Origin: Thermodesulfobacteriota bacterium
Lineage (GTDB): Bacteria; Desulfobacterota; DSM-4660; Desulfatiglandales; Desulfatiglandaceae
Direction of reading: 5' to 3'
DNA: 7,229 nucleotides
Assembly (NCBI GenBank): GCA_028278625.1
Contig: JANQDY010000207.1
Location: 1 to 7,229, forward strand
Both the position numbers and the translations under genes were made by a program. Below are positions 1 through 5,998 of the stretch, in pieces. Below the pieces are notes generated by a model. It was not told the origin of the DNA. It did not search any database and was given only the letters and a program-made list of their open reading frames with translations. How positions within the stretch are numbered: position 1 is the stretch's first letter; the number at the start of each line of letters is the position of its first letter.

Positions 1-1365
1 GGGCGTTCCGGTGAGGACGAGGGAGTGTTTACGAGGGAGGCGCTTTACCGCATCGGCGGTTTTGGTGGAAAAGTTCTTAATGCGCTGAGCCTCATCCAGG
101 ATTACCAGATCAGGTTTGAAGTTGGGTATCACGGTGACATCCCGAAGCACTGCTTCATAGTTGGTAATGGCAAAAAAGGTCTCTCTGTCACGATAGGTGG
201 CCCGGCGCTTGTGGGCAGGACCCGCGACCACAACGGAACTTTCATTGGAAAACCGCTCAATCTCCCGCTTCCACTGATCCTTTAGTGAGGCGAGGGTTAC
301 AACCAACACCCTTTCAAAGCCGAAGACCTTCTTCTTCATGACGGCCAGGGCAATGGCCTGAAGGGTCTTTCCCAACCCCATTTCATCCCCGATGAGCACC
401 GCTTTCCTGAACAGGGCAAACCGAACCCCTTCACTCTGGTAGGGATAGAGGGGCGTTTTCAACTCGCAGACCGGCACCTGGGCGGTGCGGCTCAAATCAG
501 CGATCTGTTCTGCTTCAAGGGCTTCATCCAGGTGCGCCAGGACCGCGGGTTGAACACGAACCCGCTTGTTCCGTTCCAAGGCCGTTAACAGGGGCATCAT
601 CTCCTCTAGGGTTGTTCGCCTGTAATTGCCGTTTTCGTCAAAGTAATCGCCAAGCACCGGGTCCATATCGCCCGATCCCGATTCCGGGTGATCAAAAAAG
701 AGCTTTGGCTGACCGGACACGGAATCCCAGAAAATATCCACAAAGGGGAACCGTTCTCTGACAAGCCTTTTGTCGAAGTCCTTTTTCTTCTTGAAACGCT
801 TTTTCAGATGGATCAGATGCTTACAGGTACCCAAGCGGTTGCTCAGAAAATCGGGACACGTACAGTGTCCTTCACCCTTCCCAGGATCATGCAGGGTCAC
901 TTCATACTGCCGGCCAAGTTTCGTTACGATCAGGTGAACCCCTTTGAGCATCTCCCCTTCGATAACGTCAAACACCTCTGTTCTGGCGCGGCTTTCCCGA
1001 TCGGCAATGGCCTGCTTCCGAATCTCTTCGGGGCTCAGAAAGGGCTCTTCCGACGGTTCTACGGGCGCCGTTGCCTTGAAACGTTCCATTTGATCCCGAA
1101 CATGCATCAAAACCGCTACCGTGTGTTTGCATCCCGGTTCCGGATACGGGCAGTCACAGGAAGTCTCAACACCATCATCCATAAGTCTGACCCGTGTTAC
1201 GTAATCCCCGTAATTCCCGTCCATGTCATAGGAAAAAAAACCTTCTTCCGGTTCCATTTCCGACAGCGCAAACGAACCATGTTCATAGAGATACCGCCCC
1301 CTGTAATAGATAATCGGTGTATCTGCAATTTGGCGTTTAATAAATGATTCAGTGAGTTCAAACAT
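1..1365 (-). CDS. SNF2-family DEAD/DEAH-like ATPase with two N-terminal SWIM-type zinc motifs (3' end outside window)
   Basis: Translating the minus strand gives an uninterrupted 455-codon frame that leaves the window still open. Two CxC...CxH motifs lie in the N-terminal part: C70, C72, C79, H81 and C168, C170, C181, H183. The second (CTCPDF...GTCKHL) is a classic SWIM zinc finger, probably for DNA or protein binding. The SNF2 ATPase N-lobe follows: a Q-like motif (YPYQSEGVRFAL, about 307-318), Walker A GDEMGLGKT (326-334), motif Ia VVTLASLKDQW (about 355-365), motif II DEAQ (424-427) and motif III LTGTP (451-455). The last codon in the window belongs to motif III, so the second RecA lobe is missing only because of the window edge. 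The ATG at 1365 is supported by GGAG (1375-1378) with a 9 nt gap. By family knowledge this is an ATP-dependent DNA translocase or remodeler. The cellular role (transcription recycling, repair or defence) cannot be told from what is visible. Confidence 0.93.
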   Translation of the reverse strand, partial: MFELTESFIKRQIADTPIIYYRGRYLYEHGSFALSEMEPEEGFFSYDMDGNYGDYVTRVRLMDDGVETSCDCPYPEPGCKHTVAVLMHVRDQMERFKATAPVEPSEEPFLSPEEIRKQAIADRESRARTEVFDVIEGEMLKGVHLIVTKLGRQYEVTLHDPGKGEGHCTCPDFLSNRLGTCKHLIHLKKRFKKKKDFDKRLVRERFPFVDIFWDSVSGQPKLFFDHPESGSGDMDPVLGDYFDENGNYRRTTLEEMMPLLTALERNKRVRVQPAVLAHLDEALEAEQIADLSRTAQVPVCELKTPLYPYQSEGVRFALFRKAVLIGDEMGLGKTLQAIALAVMKKKVFGFERVLVVTLASLKDQWKREIERFSNESSVVVAGPAHKRRATYRDRETFFAITNYEAVLRDVTVIPNFKPDLVILDEAQRIKNFSTKTADAVKRLPRKHSLVLTGTP

Positions 1366-1505
1366 TCATCTTTTCTCCAACCAATCTAATTTCACAAGGG
1401 TTTCATCCAAGCAAACATTCCAGACATACGCGGCTTTGAGTTTTTTTCCGAAAAACGCAACCGTGGAAGGCTTATCATCATTTTACCTGAATGTTCCAAT
1501 ATCGT
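1366..1505. other. Short intergenic spacer before the SNF2 gene
   Basis: This 140 bp gap separates the stop of the AAA/nuclease pseudogene from the SNF2 gene start; both are on the minus strand. It is AT-rich and carries the SNF2 ribosome binding site at 1375-1378. I see no strong hairpin followed by a T-run, so transcription from the promoter at 2147-2174 could read into the SNF2 gene. A very weak TTGGAA-17-GATAAG match is present on the minus strand, but I do not call it a promoter. Confidence 0.5.
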
Positions 1506-2001
1506 TTACATTCCCCAAATCCATATGTCACTATCTTCAAAAGACGCCTTCCGTCGAAAGATCTTCTCGTCCCATGAAACATCGGGACGACGGTCAAAGA
1601 TCACGAGATGCCCATGCGGCGTATCACACCGATCCATATATGAACTGGTCTGCTTCAGGCCATCCTTGATAGTGCGCTCTAGGCTTTTGTATAGAATTTT
1701 CAGTTCAATCACGACCTTCTGTACCGGTCCCTGCCACCGTCATGGCCTGTTGCACATCCTCACGGGCCGCCTGGGCCGCTTCCACATTGCAGTATACGGC
1801 TCTGTACTGATCCTTCCGGTTCAAATATTCCATCAGGGCCAGCATGGTAGACGTTTTTCCGGTCTGCCGGGGCGCATGCAGCGCAAAATACTTCTTCTGG
1901 GCCAGAAGCATTTCTATTTCTTCCAGGTCAAACCGCTCAAGAGGTGGCAGACAGTAGTGTTCCTCGCAATTGACCTGTCCGGCGGTGTTGAAGAATCGCA
2001 T
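1506..2001 (-). pseudogene. Collapsed AAA-ATPase / PD-(D/E)XK nuclease-like gene (internal deletion plus frameshift)
   Basis: The two ends of one known protein family lie side by side in different frames. The N-terminal piece (2001 to about 1741, 87 codons) starts MRFFNTAG, reads LPPLERFDLEEIE and contains the Walker A motif APRQTGKTS at residues 43-51. It breaks just after the segment NVEAAQAAREDV. The C-terminal piece (about 1739 to 1506, 77 codons plus TAA) begins RWQGPVQKVVIELK and contains the ExK element of a PD-(D/E)XK fold (ELK). It ends GHLVIFDRRPD...WDEKIFRR...WIWGM, the family's usual C-terminus. From memory, intact members are roughly 500 residues, so about two thirds is gone, including Walker B, the sensor region and the nuclease's first acidic residue. 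In the N-terminal frame translation stops at a TGA (1705-1707) soon after the join, giving about 98 residues. The ATG at 2001 is preferred to the one at 2007 because family members begin MRFFN and GAGG (2010-2013) is 8 nt away. An intact family member would be a predicted ATPase/nuclease of uncertain role. Confidence 0.85.
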
Positions 2002-2009
2002 GGACATTA

Positions 2010-2013
2010 CCTC
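2010..2013 (-). promoter_or_regulatory. Ribosome binding site selecting the pseudogene start
   Basis: On the minus strand GAGG is followed by 8 nt and then the ATG at 2001. The alternative in-frame ATG at 2007 is only 2 nt away, too close for normal initiation. The original translation start signal therefore survives upstream of the broken gene. Confidence 0.6.
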
Positions 2014-2057
2014 GTGTGTTTCTCATAGGGATGTGAAACCCGCTATACCAAAGAATC

Positions 2058-2105
2058 TCAGAATAGGGCATTAACGAGGTCGTCATCAAGTGTCATTTGA
2101 ACCAT
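2058..2105 (-). pseudogene. Possible remnant: 15-codon start of a ribbon-helix-helix (CopG-type) antitoxin
   Basis: The minus strand reads MVQMTLDDDLVNALF followed by TGA. The pattern of alternating hydrophobic residues, then DDDLV and a short helix start, matches how many ribbon-helix-helix antitoxins begin: one beta strand followed by helix 1. An intact domain needs about 40-50 residues, so this would be only the first third. It sits about 35 nt downstream of the predicted transcription start of the promoter at 2147-2174. No good Shine-Dalgarno sequence is visible (only GGGG, 11 nt upstream). The segment is very short, so chance resemblance is quite possible. No toxin gene is visible next to it. 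Confidence 0.35.
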
Positions 2106-2146
2106 ACGCGTAAGAACCCCGTATACTTTGCATTATTTCCATGGCC

Positions 2147-2174
2147 ATTCTATCCCATAGAAATACCGTGTCAA
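2147..2174 (-). promoter_or_regulatory. Predicted sigma70-type promoter reading toward the pseudogenes
   Basis: On the minus strand there is a perfect TTGACA -35 box (2174-2169), a 16 nt spacer and TAGAAT (2152-2147), a 5/6 match to the -10 consensus. Transcription would start near 2140 and run through the antitoxin-like fragment and the AAA/nuclease remnant, possibly into the SNF2 gene. It lies directly beyond the htpG terminator, which fits an independent transcription unit. The call rests on sequence match only. Confidence 0.6.
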
Positions 2175-2182
2175 GAGAACAT

Positions 2183-2221
2183 AAAAAACGGCCGTCCTTC
2201 GCAAGAAAGACAGCCGTTTTT
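2183..2221 (-). terminator. Rho-independent terminator of htpG
   Basis: A hairpin has arms AAAAACGGC (2184-2192) and GCCGTTTTT (2213-2221), a 9 bp perfect outer stem. After one mismatch, an inner GTC/GAC helix (2194-2196 and 2210-2212) extends it. Read on the minus strand the 3' arm ends in a run of six T. It begins 23 bp after the htpG stop codon, in the right orientation. A T-run also follows the stem on the plus strand, so it could act in both directions, although no plus-strand gene needs it. Confidence 0.85.
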
Positions 2222-2243
2222 GTTGGGAATGACAGTCGGGACG

Positions 2244-4172
2244 TTAAATGGCGCCGGAGAGCAATTCGCCCACCTGTTTGTTGAAGCGTGACGGGTTCTC
2301 GATTTTGCCGCCTTCGCCGATCACCGCCATGTCATAGAGGAGCTGGCTGTAGTCTTTGAGGCGAAGGTCTTTCTTGTCCTTTTCAAAAAGTTCTTTCATC
2401 TTGGTGATGGCCGGGTGGTTCCCATTCAGTTCCAGAACCCGCTTCGTGTCGGGACCTGCCTGGCCGGTGGCCTTCATGATCTTTTCCATGTAGGCGCTCA
2501 TCTCCCCTTCATCACTGGAAAGACAGGCCACGGAATCCTTAAGGCGGGCAGAGGCACGTACCTCTTTGACTTTGTCCGTCAGTTCGGTCTTGATGAATTC
2601 AAAAAGGGAGCCCAGGTCTTCCGCTTCTTTCTCTTTCTTTTCGTCATCAATCTTTAAATCCCCTTTTTCCGCACTCACCAGCGGTTTCTTTTCGTATTCC
2701 GTGAGGGCCTGAACCACCCATTCGTCGATGGGATCGGTCATGAGCAGCACTTCATAATCCTTGTCCTTCAACTTCTCAAGGTGCGGGCTGTTGACCAGGG
2801 TGCTCATGTTTTCGCCGGTGATATAGTATATCTCCTTTTGATCCGGCTTCATGCGGATCGCATAGTCCTTGAGGGAAACATATTTGCCATCCGATTTGGT
2901 GGTCTTATACCGGGCCAGGTCCGCGATTTTGTCCTTGTTATCCCAATCGGAATGGATGCCCTCTTTGAGCACCATGCCGAAGGCGTCAAAGAACTTTTCG
3001 TACTTCTCCTTCTCCATATCCCCGAGATGGTTTAGAACATTTTTGATGATGTTTTTGCGGATATTGCGCACCATCCTGTCCTGCTGCAGAATCTCCCTGC
3101 TCACATTGAGGTTCAGGTCCATGGCATCCACAACACCTTTCAGGAATCGAAGATAATCGGGAATCAGTTCCTTGCAGTTCTCCATGATGAACACCCGCCT
3201 TGAAAAAAGGCGGATGCCGTGCTTTCGCTCCACCGTGAAAAAGTCAAAAGGGACTTTTTCCGGAACATAGAGCAGCATGGTATATTCCACCACCCCTTCC
3301 AGTTTTACATGAATATGGGACAGGGGATCGTTCCAGTCATGACTGATGTGTTTGTAGAACTCATTATACTCTTCTTCTTTGATCTCATTCTTGGGCCGGG
3401 TCCAGATGGCTTTCATGGAATTGAGGGTTTCATCCCCCCTCACTTTCCGGGTGGTGGAGACGGCCTTGCCGTCCTTATCCTTTACCTGTTCCGCTTCCGG
3501 AATATCCTCTGTCTTGTCCACTTCCATCAAGATGGGATATCGAACAAAATCCGAGTGCTTCTTGACGGTCTGCCGGATCACCCACTCATCGGTGTAGTTT
3601 TCGTCCTCTTTCTCTTCCGGCTCCTTCAATTCCAACAGAATGGTGGTGCCCCGCCTATCTTTATCCACCTCTTCAATGGTGTAGGAACCGTCCCCTCTTG
3701 ATTCCCATCTCACACCTTTTTGGGAGCCGGCGGCCCGAGTGTTCAATGTCACCTTTTCGGCCACGATAAAGGCACTGTAGAATCCCACTCCGAACTTGCC
3801 GATGAGTTCCGGCGCCAAGGCATCCCCTTTTTTAGTATTCTCAAGGGCTTCCAGAAAAGCAGACGTTCCGCTTTTGGCAATGGTACCGATATTCTCCATG
3901 ACCTCGTCGTAGGTCATCCCGATACCGTTATCGGTGACCTCGAGGGTCTTTTTTTCCTTGTCCGGGGTAATACGAATGAAAAATTCCGTATCGTCGCCCA
4001 GGATATCCGCATCGGTTTGGGCTTTGAAGCGCAGCCGGTCGATGGCATCGGAGGCGTTTGAGATCAATTCCCTCAGAAAAATATCCCGGTTGGAATACAA
4101 GGAATTAACAATGAGATTAAGAATCTGTTGAATTTCCGTCTTAAATTGATGGGTTTCTTGTTTTCCTGCCAT
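2244..4172 (-). CDS. htpG: Hsp90-family molecular chaperone HtpG
   Basis: This is a complete 642-residue cytosolic Hsp90, within the normal bacterial range. HtpG is an ATP-dependent dimeric chaperone that helps remodel client proteins, often together with DnaK. The N-terminal GHKL ATPase domain shows [15 protein letters not shown] (35-49, with E35, N39 and D42), DNGIGM (81-86), the glycine-rich lid segment [11 protein letters not shown] (125-135) and GTTILLEL (175-182). The middle domain holds LFSRRVFIM (about 322-330) and the catalytic-loop segment [10 protein letters not shown] (354-363). The C-terminal third is the dimerization domain. It lacks the eukaryotic MEEVD tail, as expected for bacteria. 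I chose the ATG at 4172 ([10 protein letters not shown]) over the upstream in-frame ATG at 4199, because AGAGG (4180-4184) lies 7 nt before it and HtpG proteins usually start a few residues before the ETxxF segment. It appears to be a single-gene unit with its own terminator. Confidence 0.98.
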   Translation of the reverse strand: MAGKQETHQFKTEIQQILNLIVNSLYSNRDIFLRELISNASDAIDRLRFKAQTDADILGDDTEFFIRITPDKEKKTLEVTDNGIGMTYDEVMENIGTIAKSGTSAFLEALENTKKGDALAPELIGKFGVGFYSAFIVAEKVTLNTRAAGSQKGVRWESRGDGSYTIEEVDKDRRGTTILLELKEPEEKEDENYTDEWVIRQTVKKHSDFVRYPILMEVDKTEDIPEAEQVKDKDGKAVSTTRKVRGDETLNSMKAIWTRPKNEIKEEEYNEFYKHISHDWNDPLSHIHVKLEGVVEYTMLLYVPEKVPFDFFTVERKHGIRLFSRRVFIMENCKELIPDYLRFLKGVVDAMDLNLNVSREILQQDRMVRNIRKNIIKNVLNHLGDMEKEKYEKFFDAFGMVLKEGIHSDWDNKDKIADLARYKTTKSDGKYVSLKDYAIRMKPDQKEIYYITGENMSTLVNSPHLEKLKDKDYEVLLMTDPIDEWVVQALTEYEKKPLVSAEKGDLKIDDEKKEKEAEDLGSLFEFIKTELTDKVKEVRASARLKDSVACLSSDEGEMSAYMEKIMKATGQAGPDTKRVLELNGNHPAITKMKELFEKDKKDLRLKDYSQLLYDMAVIGEGGKIENPSRFNKQVGELLSGAI

Positions 4173-4179
4173 ACTATCA

Positions 4180-4184
4180 CCTCT
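4180..4184 (-). promoter_or_regulatory. Ribosome binding site of htpG
   Basis: AGAGG on the minus strand lies 7 nt before the ATG at 4172. This decides against the ATG at 4199, which would add nine residues (MIFIERGDS) not typical of HtpG. Confidence 0.75.
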
Positions 4185-4235
4185 TTCAATAAAGATCACA
4201 TTTCAAGAAAAAGTGTCTCAGAATTTTTTTCCATA

Positions 4236-4265
4236 ATAAAATGGGCGCAAATTCCCGGATGTCAA
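4236..4265 (-). promoter_or_regulatory. Weak candidate promoter for htpG
   Basis: The minus strand carries TTGACA (4265-4260), then an 18 nt spacer and TTTTAT (4241-4236, 4/6 match). A better -10 sequence, TATTAT (4238-4233), is present but 21 nt from the -35 box, which is too far. I find no CIRCE inverted repeat and no complete sigma32 promoter, so heat-shock control is not visible in this region. Confidence 0.3.
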
Positions 4266-4327
4266 GGTCTCATAAGCGTCTTTCATCGGTTGTAAGAGCG
4301 CCAGTCGGGACGCGTATCATTTTTTTC

Positions 4328-4355
4328 TTGACAGCGCCCCTTAAGAAGCGAGAAT
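4328..4355 (+). promoter_or_regulatory. Predicted sigma70-type promoter for murI
   Basis: A perfect TTGACA (4328-4333) is followed by a 16 nt spacer and GAGAAT (4350-4355, 4/6 match including the key A and final T). Transcription would start near 4362, about 47 nt before the chosen murI start, leaving room for its ribosome binding site. If real, it rules out the longer in-frame murI start at 4241, which lies upstream of it. Confidence 0.5.
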
Positions 4356-4395
4356 CCAGAGAACAACAACGCGCTGTACCGTTGCATTCGTACAT

Positions 4396-4400
4396 GGAGG
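4396..4400 (+). promoter_or_regulatory. Ribosome binding site of murI
   Basis: GGAGG lies 8 nt before the ATG at 4409. The closer ATG at 4403 (two residues longer) is only 2 nt away, so 4409 is the better start. Confidence 0.75.
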
Positions 4401-4408
4401 GCATGAAC

Positions 4409-5242
4409 ATGATCGGCGTTTTTGATTCAGGATTTGGCGGCCTTACGGTTTTGGGCGCATTTTTGAATTCCCTCCCGCAATACGATTATCTTTACCTGGG
4501 CGACAGCGCGAGATACCCGTACGGCAACAAAAGCCAGGAGGTTATCTACACCTACACCCGTCAGGCGGTCGATTTTCTTTTCAAGAGAGGGTGCTTTCTC
4601 ATCATTCTTGCATGCAATACCGCCTCTACCAAAGCCCTTCGCCGAATTCAGCAGGAATGGCTGCCAGCCAATTATCCGGACCGGAGGGTTCTGGGCGTTG
4701 TCATTCCCCTGGCCGAAGCCGCGGTGGCATCAACCCGATACGGGCGTATCGGCGTTATCGGCACCCGCACCTCCATTGAATCGAACGTCTACGATGAAGA
4801 ATTGAAAAAGCTTCGTGGGGATATCAAGATATATGGGGAGCCCTGCCCCCTTCTCGTTCCCCTTGTGGAGGAAGGATGGGTGGGGAAACCGGAAACCCAT
4901 ATGATATTGAAGAAATACCTGTTTCGCATCAAACGCCGCAAAGTGGACACCCTCATCCTGGGATGTACCCATTACGGGTTTTTGGAAAAGGAAATTGCCA
5001 GGATCATGGGAAAAAACTGCCGCGTGTTAAACGGTCCCCAAACCGTTTCCACCAAATTGGAGGATTATCTGGCGCGACATCCTGAAATAGAGAACCGAAT
5101 TCCCAAGAGCGGCGCCACTAACTTTTATACCACCGACGACCCCGAACGGTTCAAGCAGTTCGGTGAACGATTTCTAAGCCGGAACATTCCAGTGGTTCGG
5201 CGGGCGACCATGGAGCCGGAATGCTCACAGCCTTTTTCATAA
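4409..5242 (+). CDS. murI: Glutamate racemase MurI
   Basis: Cofactor-independent racemase that converts L-glutamate to D-glutamate in the cytosol, supplying the MurD step of peptidoglycan precursor synthesis. The 277-residue product has the expected length. It begins IGVFDSGFGGLTVL (D6, S7 of the active-site loop) and has LYLGDSARYPYGNKS (28-42), the first catalytic cysteine in LACNTAS (C69) and the second in LGCTHYGFLE (C186, with H188). The segment PLVEEG (151-156) is also conserved. Both cysteines needed for two-base catalysis are present, so it should be active. The frame is open for 56 more codons upstream, to 4241, but that extension has no family similarity and contains a likely promoter. 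The conserved start and the GGAGG site support 4409. It is followed after 25 bp by a methyltransferase gene, probably co-transcribed. Confidence 0.97.
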   Translation: MIGVFDSGFGGLTVLGAFLNSLPQYDYLYLGDSARYPYGNKSQEVIYTYTRQAVDFLFKRGCFLIILACNTASTKALRRIQQEWLPANYPDRRVLGVVIPLAEAAVASTRYGRIGVIGTRTSIESNVYDEELKKLRGDIKIYGEPCPLLVPLVEEGWVGKPETHMILKKYLFRIKRRKVDTLILGCTHYGFLEKEIARIMGKNCRVLNGPQTVSTKLEDYLARHPEIENRIPKSGATNFYTTDDPERFKQFGERFLSRNIPVVRRATMEPECSQPFS

Positions 5243-5267
5243 GGGCGCAAAAGGAACAGAGGAAGGC

Positions 5268-5939
5268 ATGCCCACCAGTCATTACCTTCAGATCAGCGAC
5301 ATCATTTCCTTTATCGTGCTGACCGAACCTGAAAGTATTCTGGACATCGGCGTCGGTTTCGGGAAATACGGATTTCTCGCGAGAGAGTATCTGGAACTCT
5401 GGAACGGAAAAGGGGAATACCACCTGCGCCACAGAAAGATCCACGGGATAGAAGTGTTTAAAGACTATATCACGCCCGTGCACGATTACATCTATGATCG
5501 CATTCATATGGGTGATGCGGCACGCCTGTTACCCACCCTCGAGGAGCGTTATGATCTCATTTTGCTCATCGATATCCTGGAGCATTTTGATTTTGAGGAA
5601 GGGGCAAGGGTTTTGAAAGAAAGCCAAAAAAGGGGGAAAAACATCCTCATATCGGTCCCCAATTATATGGCTCCGCAACAGGATTCATTTGGCAATCCTT
5701 ACGAAACCCACCGTTTCCAATGGAAAAAGCATCATTTCAGCCATTACCCCAAAAAATTTGTACGCAATAACATAGGAGGCTCTCTGATCGTATATCTGGG
5801 GGAAAATGCAGCGGAGGTGTTAAAGAAATGGAGAATGCTAAAGCGGAAAAACGCCTTGATTCCCTTAAAGACCGCCAGTCTTTTGCAGTCTTTGGGGCTT
5901 TCCAGGTTGCTGGCACCTTTTATTGAACGATTCGGCTGA
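5268..5939 (+). CDS. Class I SAM-dependent methyltransferase, substrate unknown
   Basis: A 223-residue protein with a Rossmann-type methyltransferase core. Motif I is ILDIGVGFGKYG (24-35), the SAM-binding glycine loop. HGIEVF (59-64) supplies the acidic residue at the end of strand 2 (E62). HMGDAARLLP (80-89) is the adenine-contacting region (D83). YDLILLIDILEHF (95-107) is the strand 4/motif IV region, where DxLEH resembles Methyltransf_11-type enzymes acting on small molecules or lipids. PNYMAPQQDSFGNPYETH (131-148) probably belongs to the substrate pocket. The C-terminal 40 residues are basic and helical (KKWRMLKRK, then LLQSLGLSRLL) and could touch a membrane or partner; this is inference. 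GAGG (5259-5262) precedes the ATG by 5 nt. It lies 25 bp after murI on the same strand. That suggests a shared transcript but does not establish a cell-wall substrate. Confidence 0.88.
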   Translation: MPTSHYLQISDIISFIVLTEPESILDIGVGFGKYGFLAREYLELWNGKGEYHLRHRKIHGIEVFKDYITPVHDYIYDRIHMGDAARLLPTLEERYDLILLIDILEHFDFEEGARVLKESQKRGKNILISVPNYMAPQQDSFGNPYETHRFQWKKHHFSHYPKKFVRNNIGGSLIVYLGENAAEVLKKWRMLKRKNALIPLKTASLLQSLGLSRLLAPFIERFG

Positions 5940-5998
5940 CAGTCTCGACAGGCGGAGGATCACTCTCCAACGGAAACCGGAATCTCGGAAACAAACCG
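5940..5998. other. Convergent intergenic gap without a clear terminator
   Basis: These 59 bp separate the 3' ends of the plus-strand methyltransferase and the minus-strand chemoreceptor. The only inverted repeat I find is a four-base GGAG/CTCC pair (about 5954-5968) with no T-run. Neither gene has an obvious intrinsic terminator here. Confidence 0.5.

Noticed and set aside
688..1347. A 219-codon plus-strand open frame
   Set aside because: It lies entirely opposite the SNF2 gene, whose minus-strand translation contains SWIM fingers; the plus-strand product resembles no known family.
1438..1462. A T-rich/A-rich imperfect inverted repeat (TTTTTTTCCGAAAAA) between the pseudogene and the SNF2 gene
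   Set aside because: The stem is almost entirely A:T with a tiny loop and is not followed by a proper T-run, so it is not a convincing terminator or operator.
1525..2028. A 167-codon plus-strand open frame across the AAA pseudogene
   Set aside because: It is antisense to clearly recognisable AAA and PD-(D/E)XK protein segments and has no recognisable domain.
3219..3701. A 160-codon plus-strand open frame within htpG
   Set aside because: It is a shadow of the intact HtpG coding sequence on the other strand, with no independent start signal.
4201..4207. CTTGAAA on the minus strand, identical to the sigma32 -35 consensus, upstream of htpG
   Set aside because: It is only about 29 nt from the htpG ATG; the matching -10 (CCCCAT-like) would fall near the ribosome binding site and is not there.
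2233..4313. An 11-base match, CAGTCGGGACG, on both sides of htpG (near 2233 and 4303)
   Set aside because: Several 11-base repeats are expected by chance in 7 kb, and no other sign of a mobile element or attachment site surrounds it.
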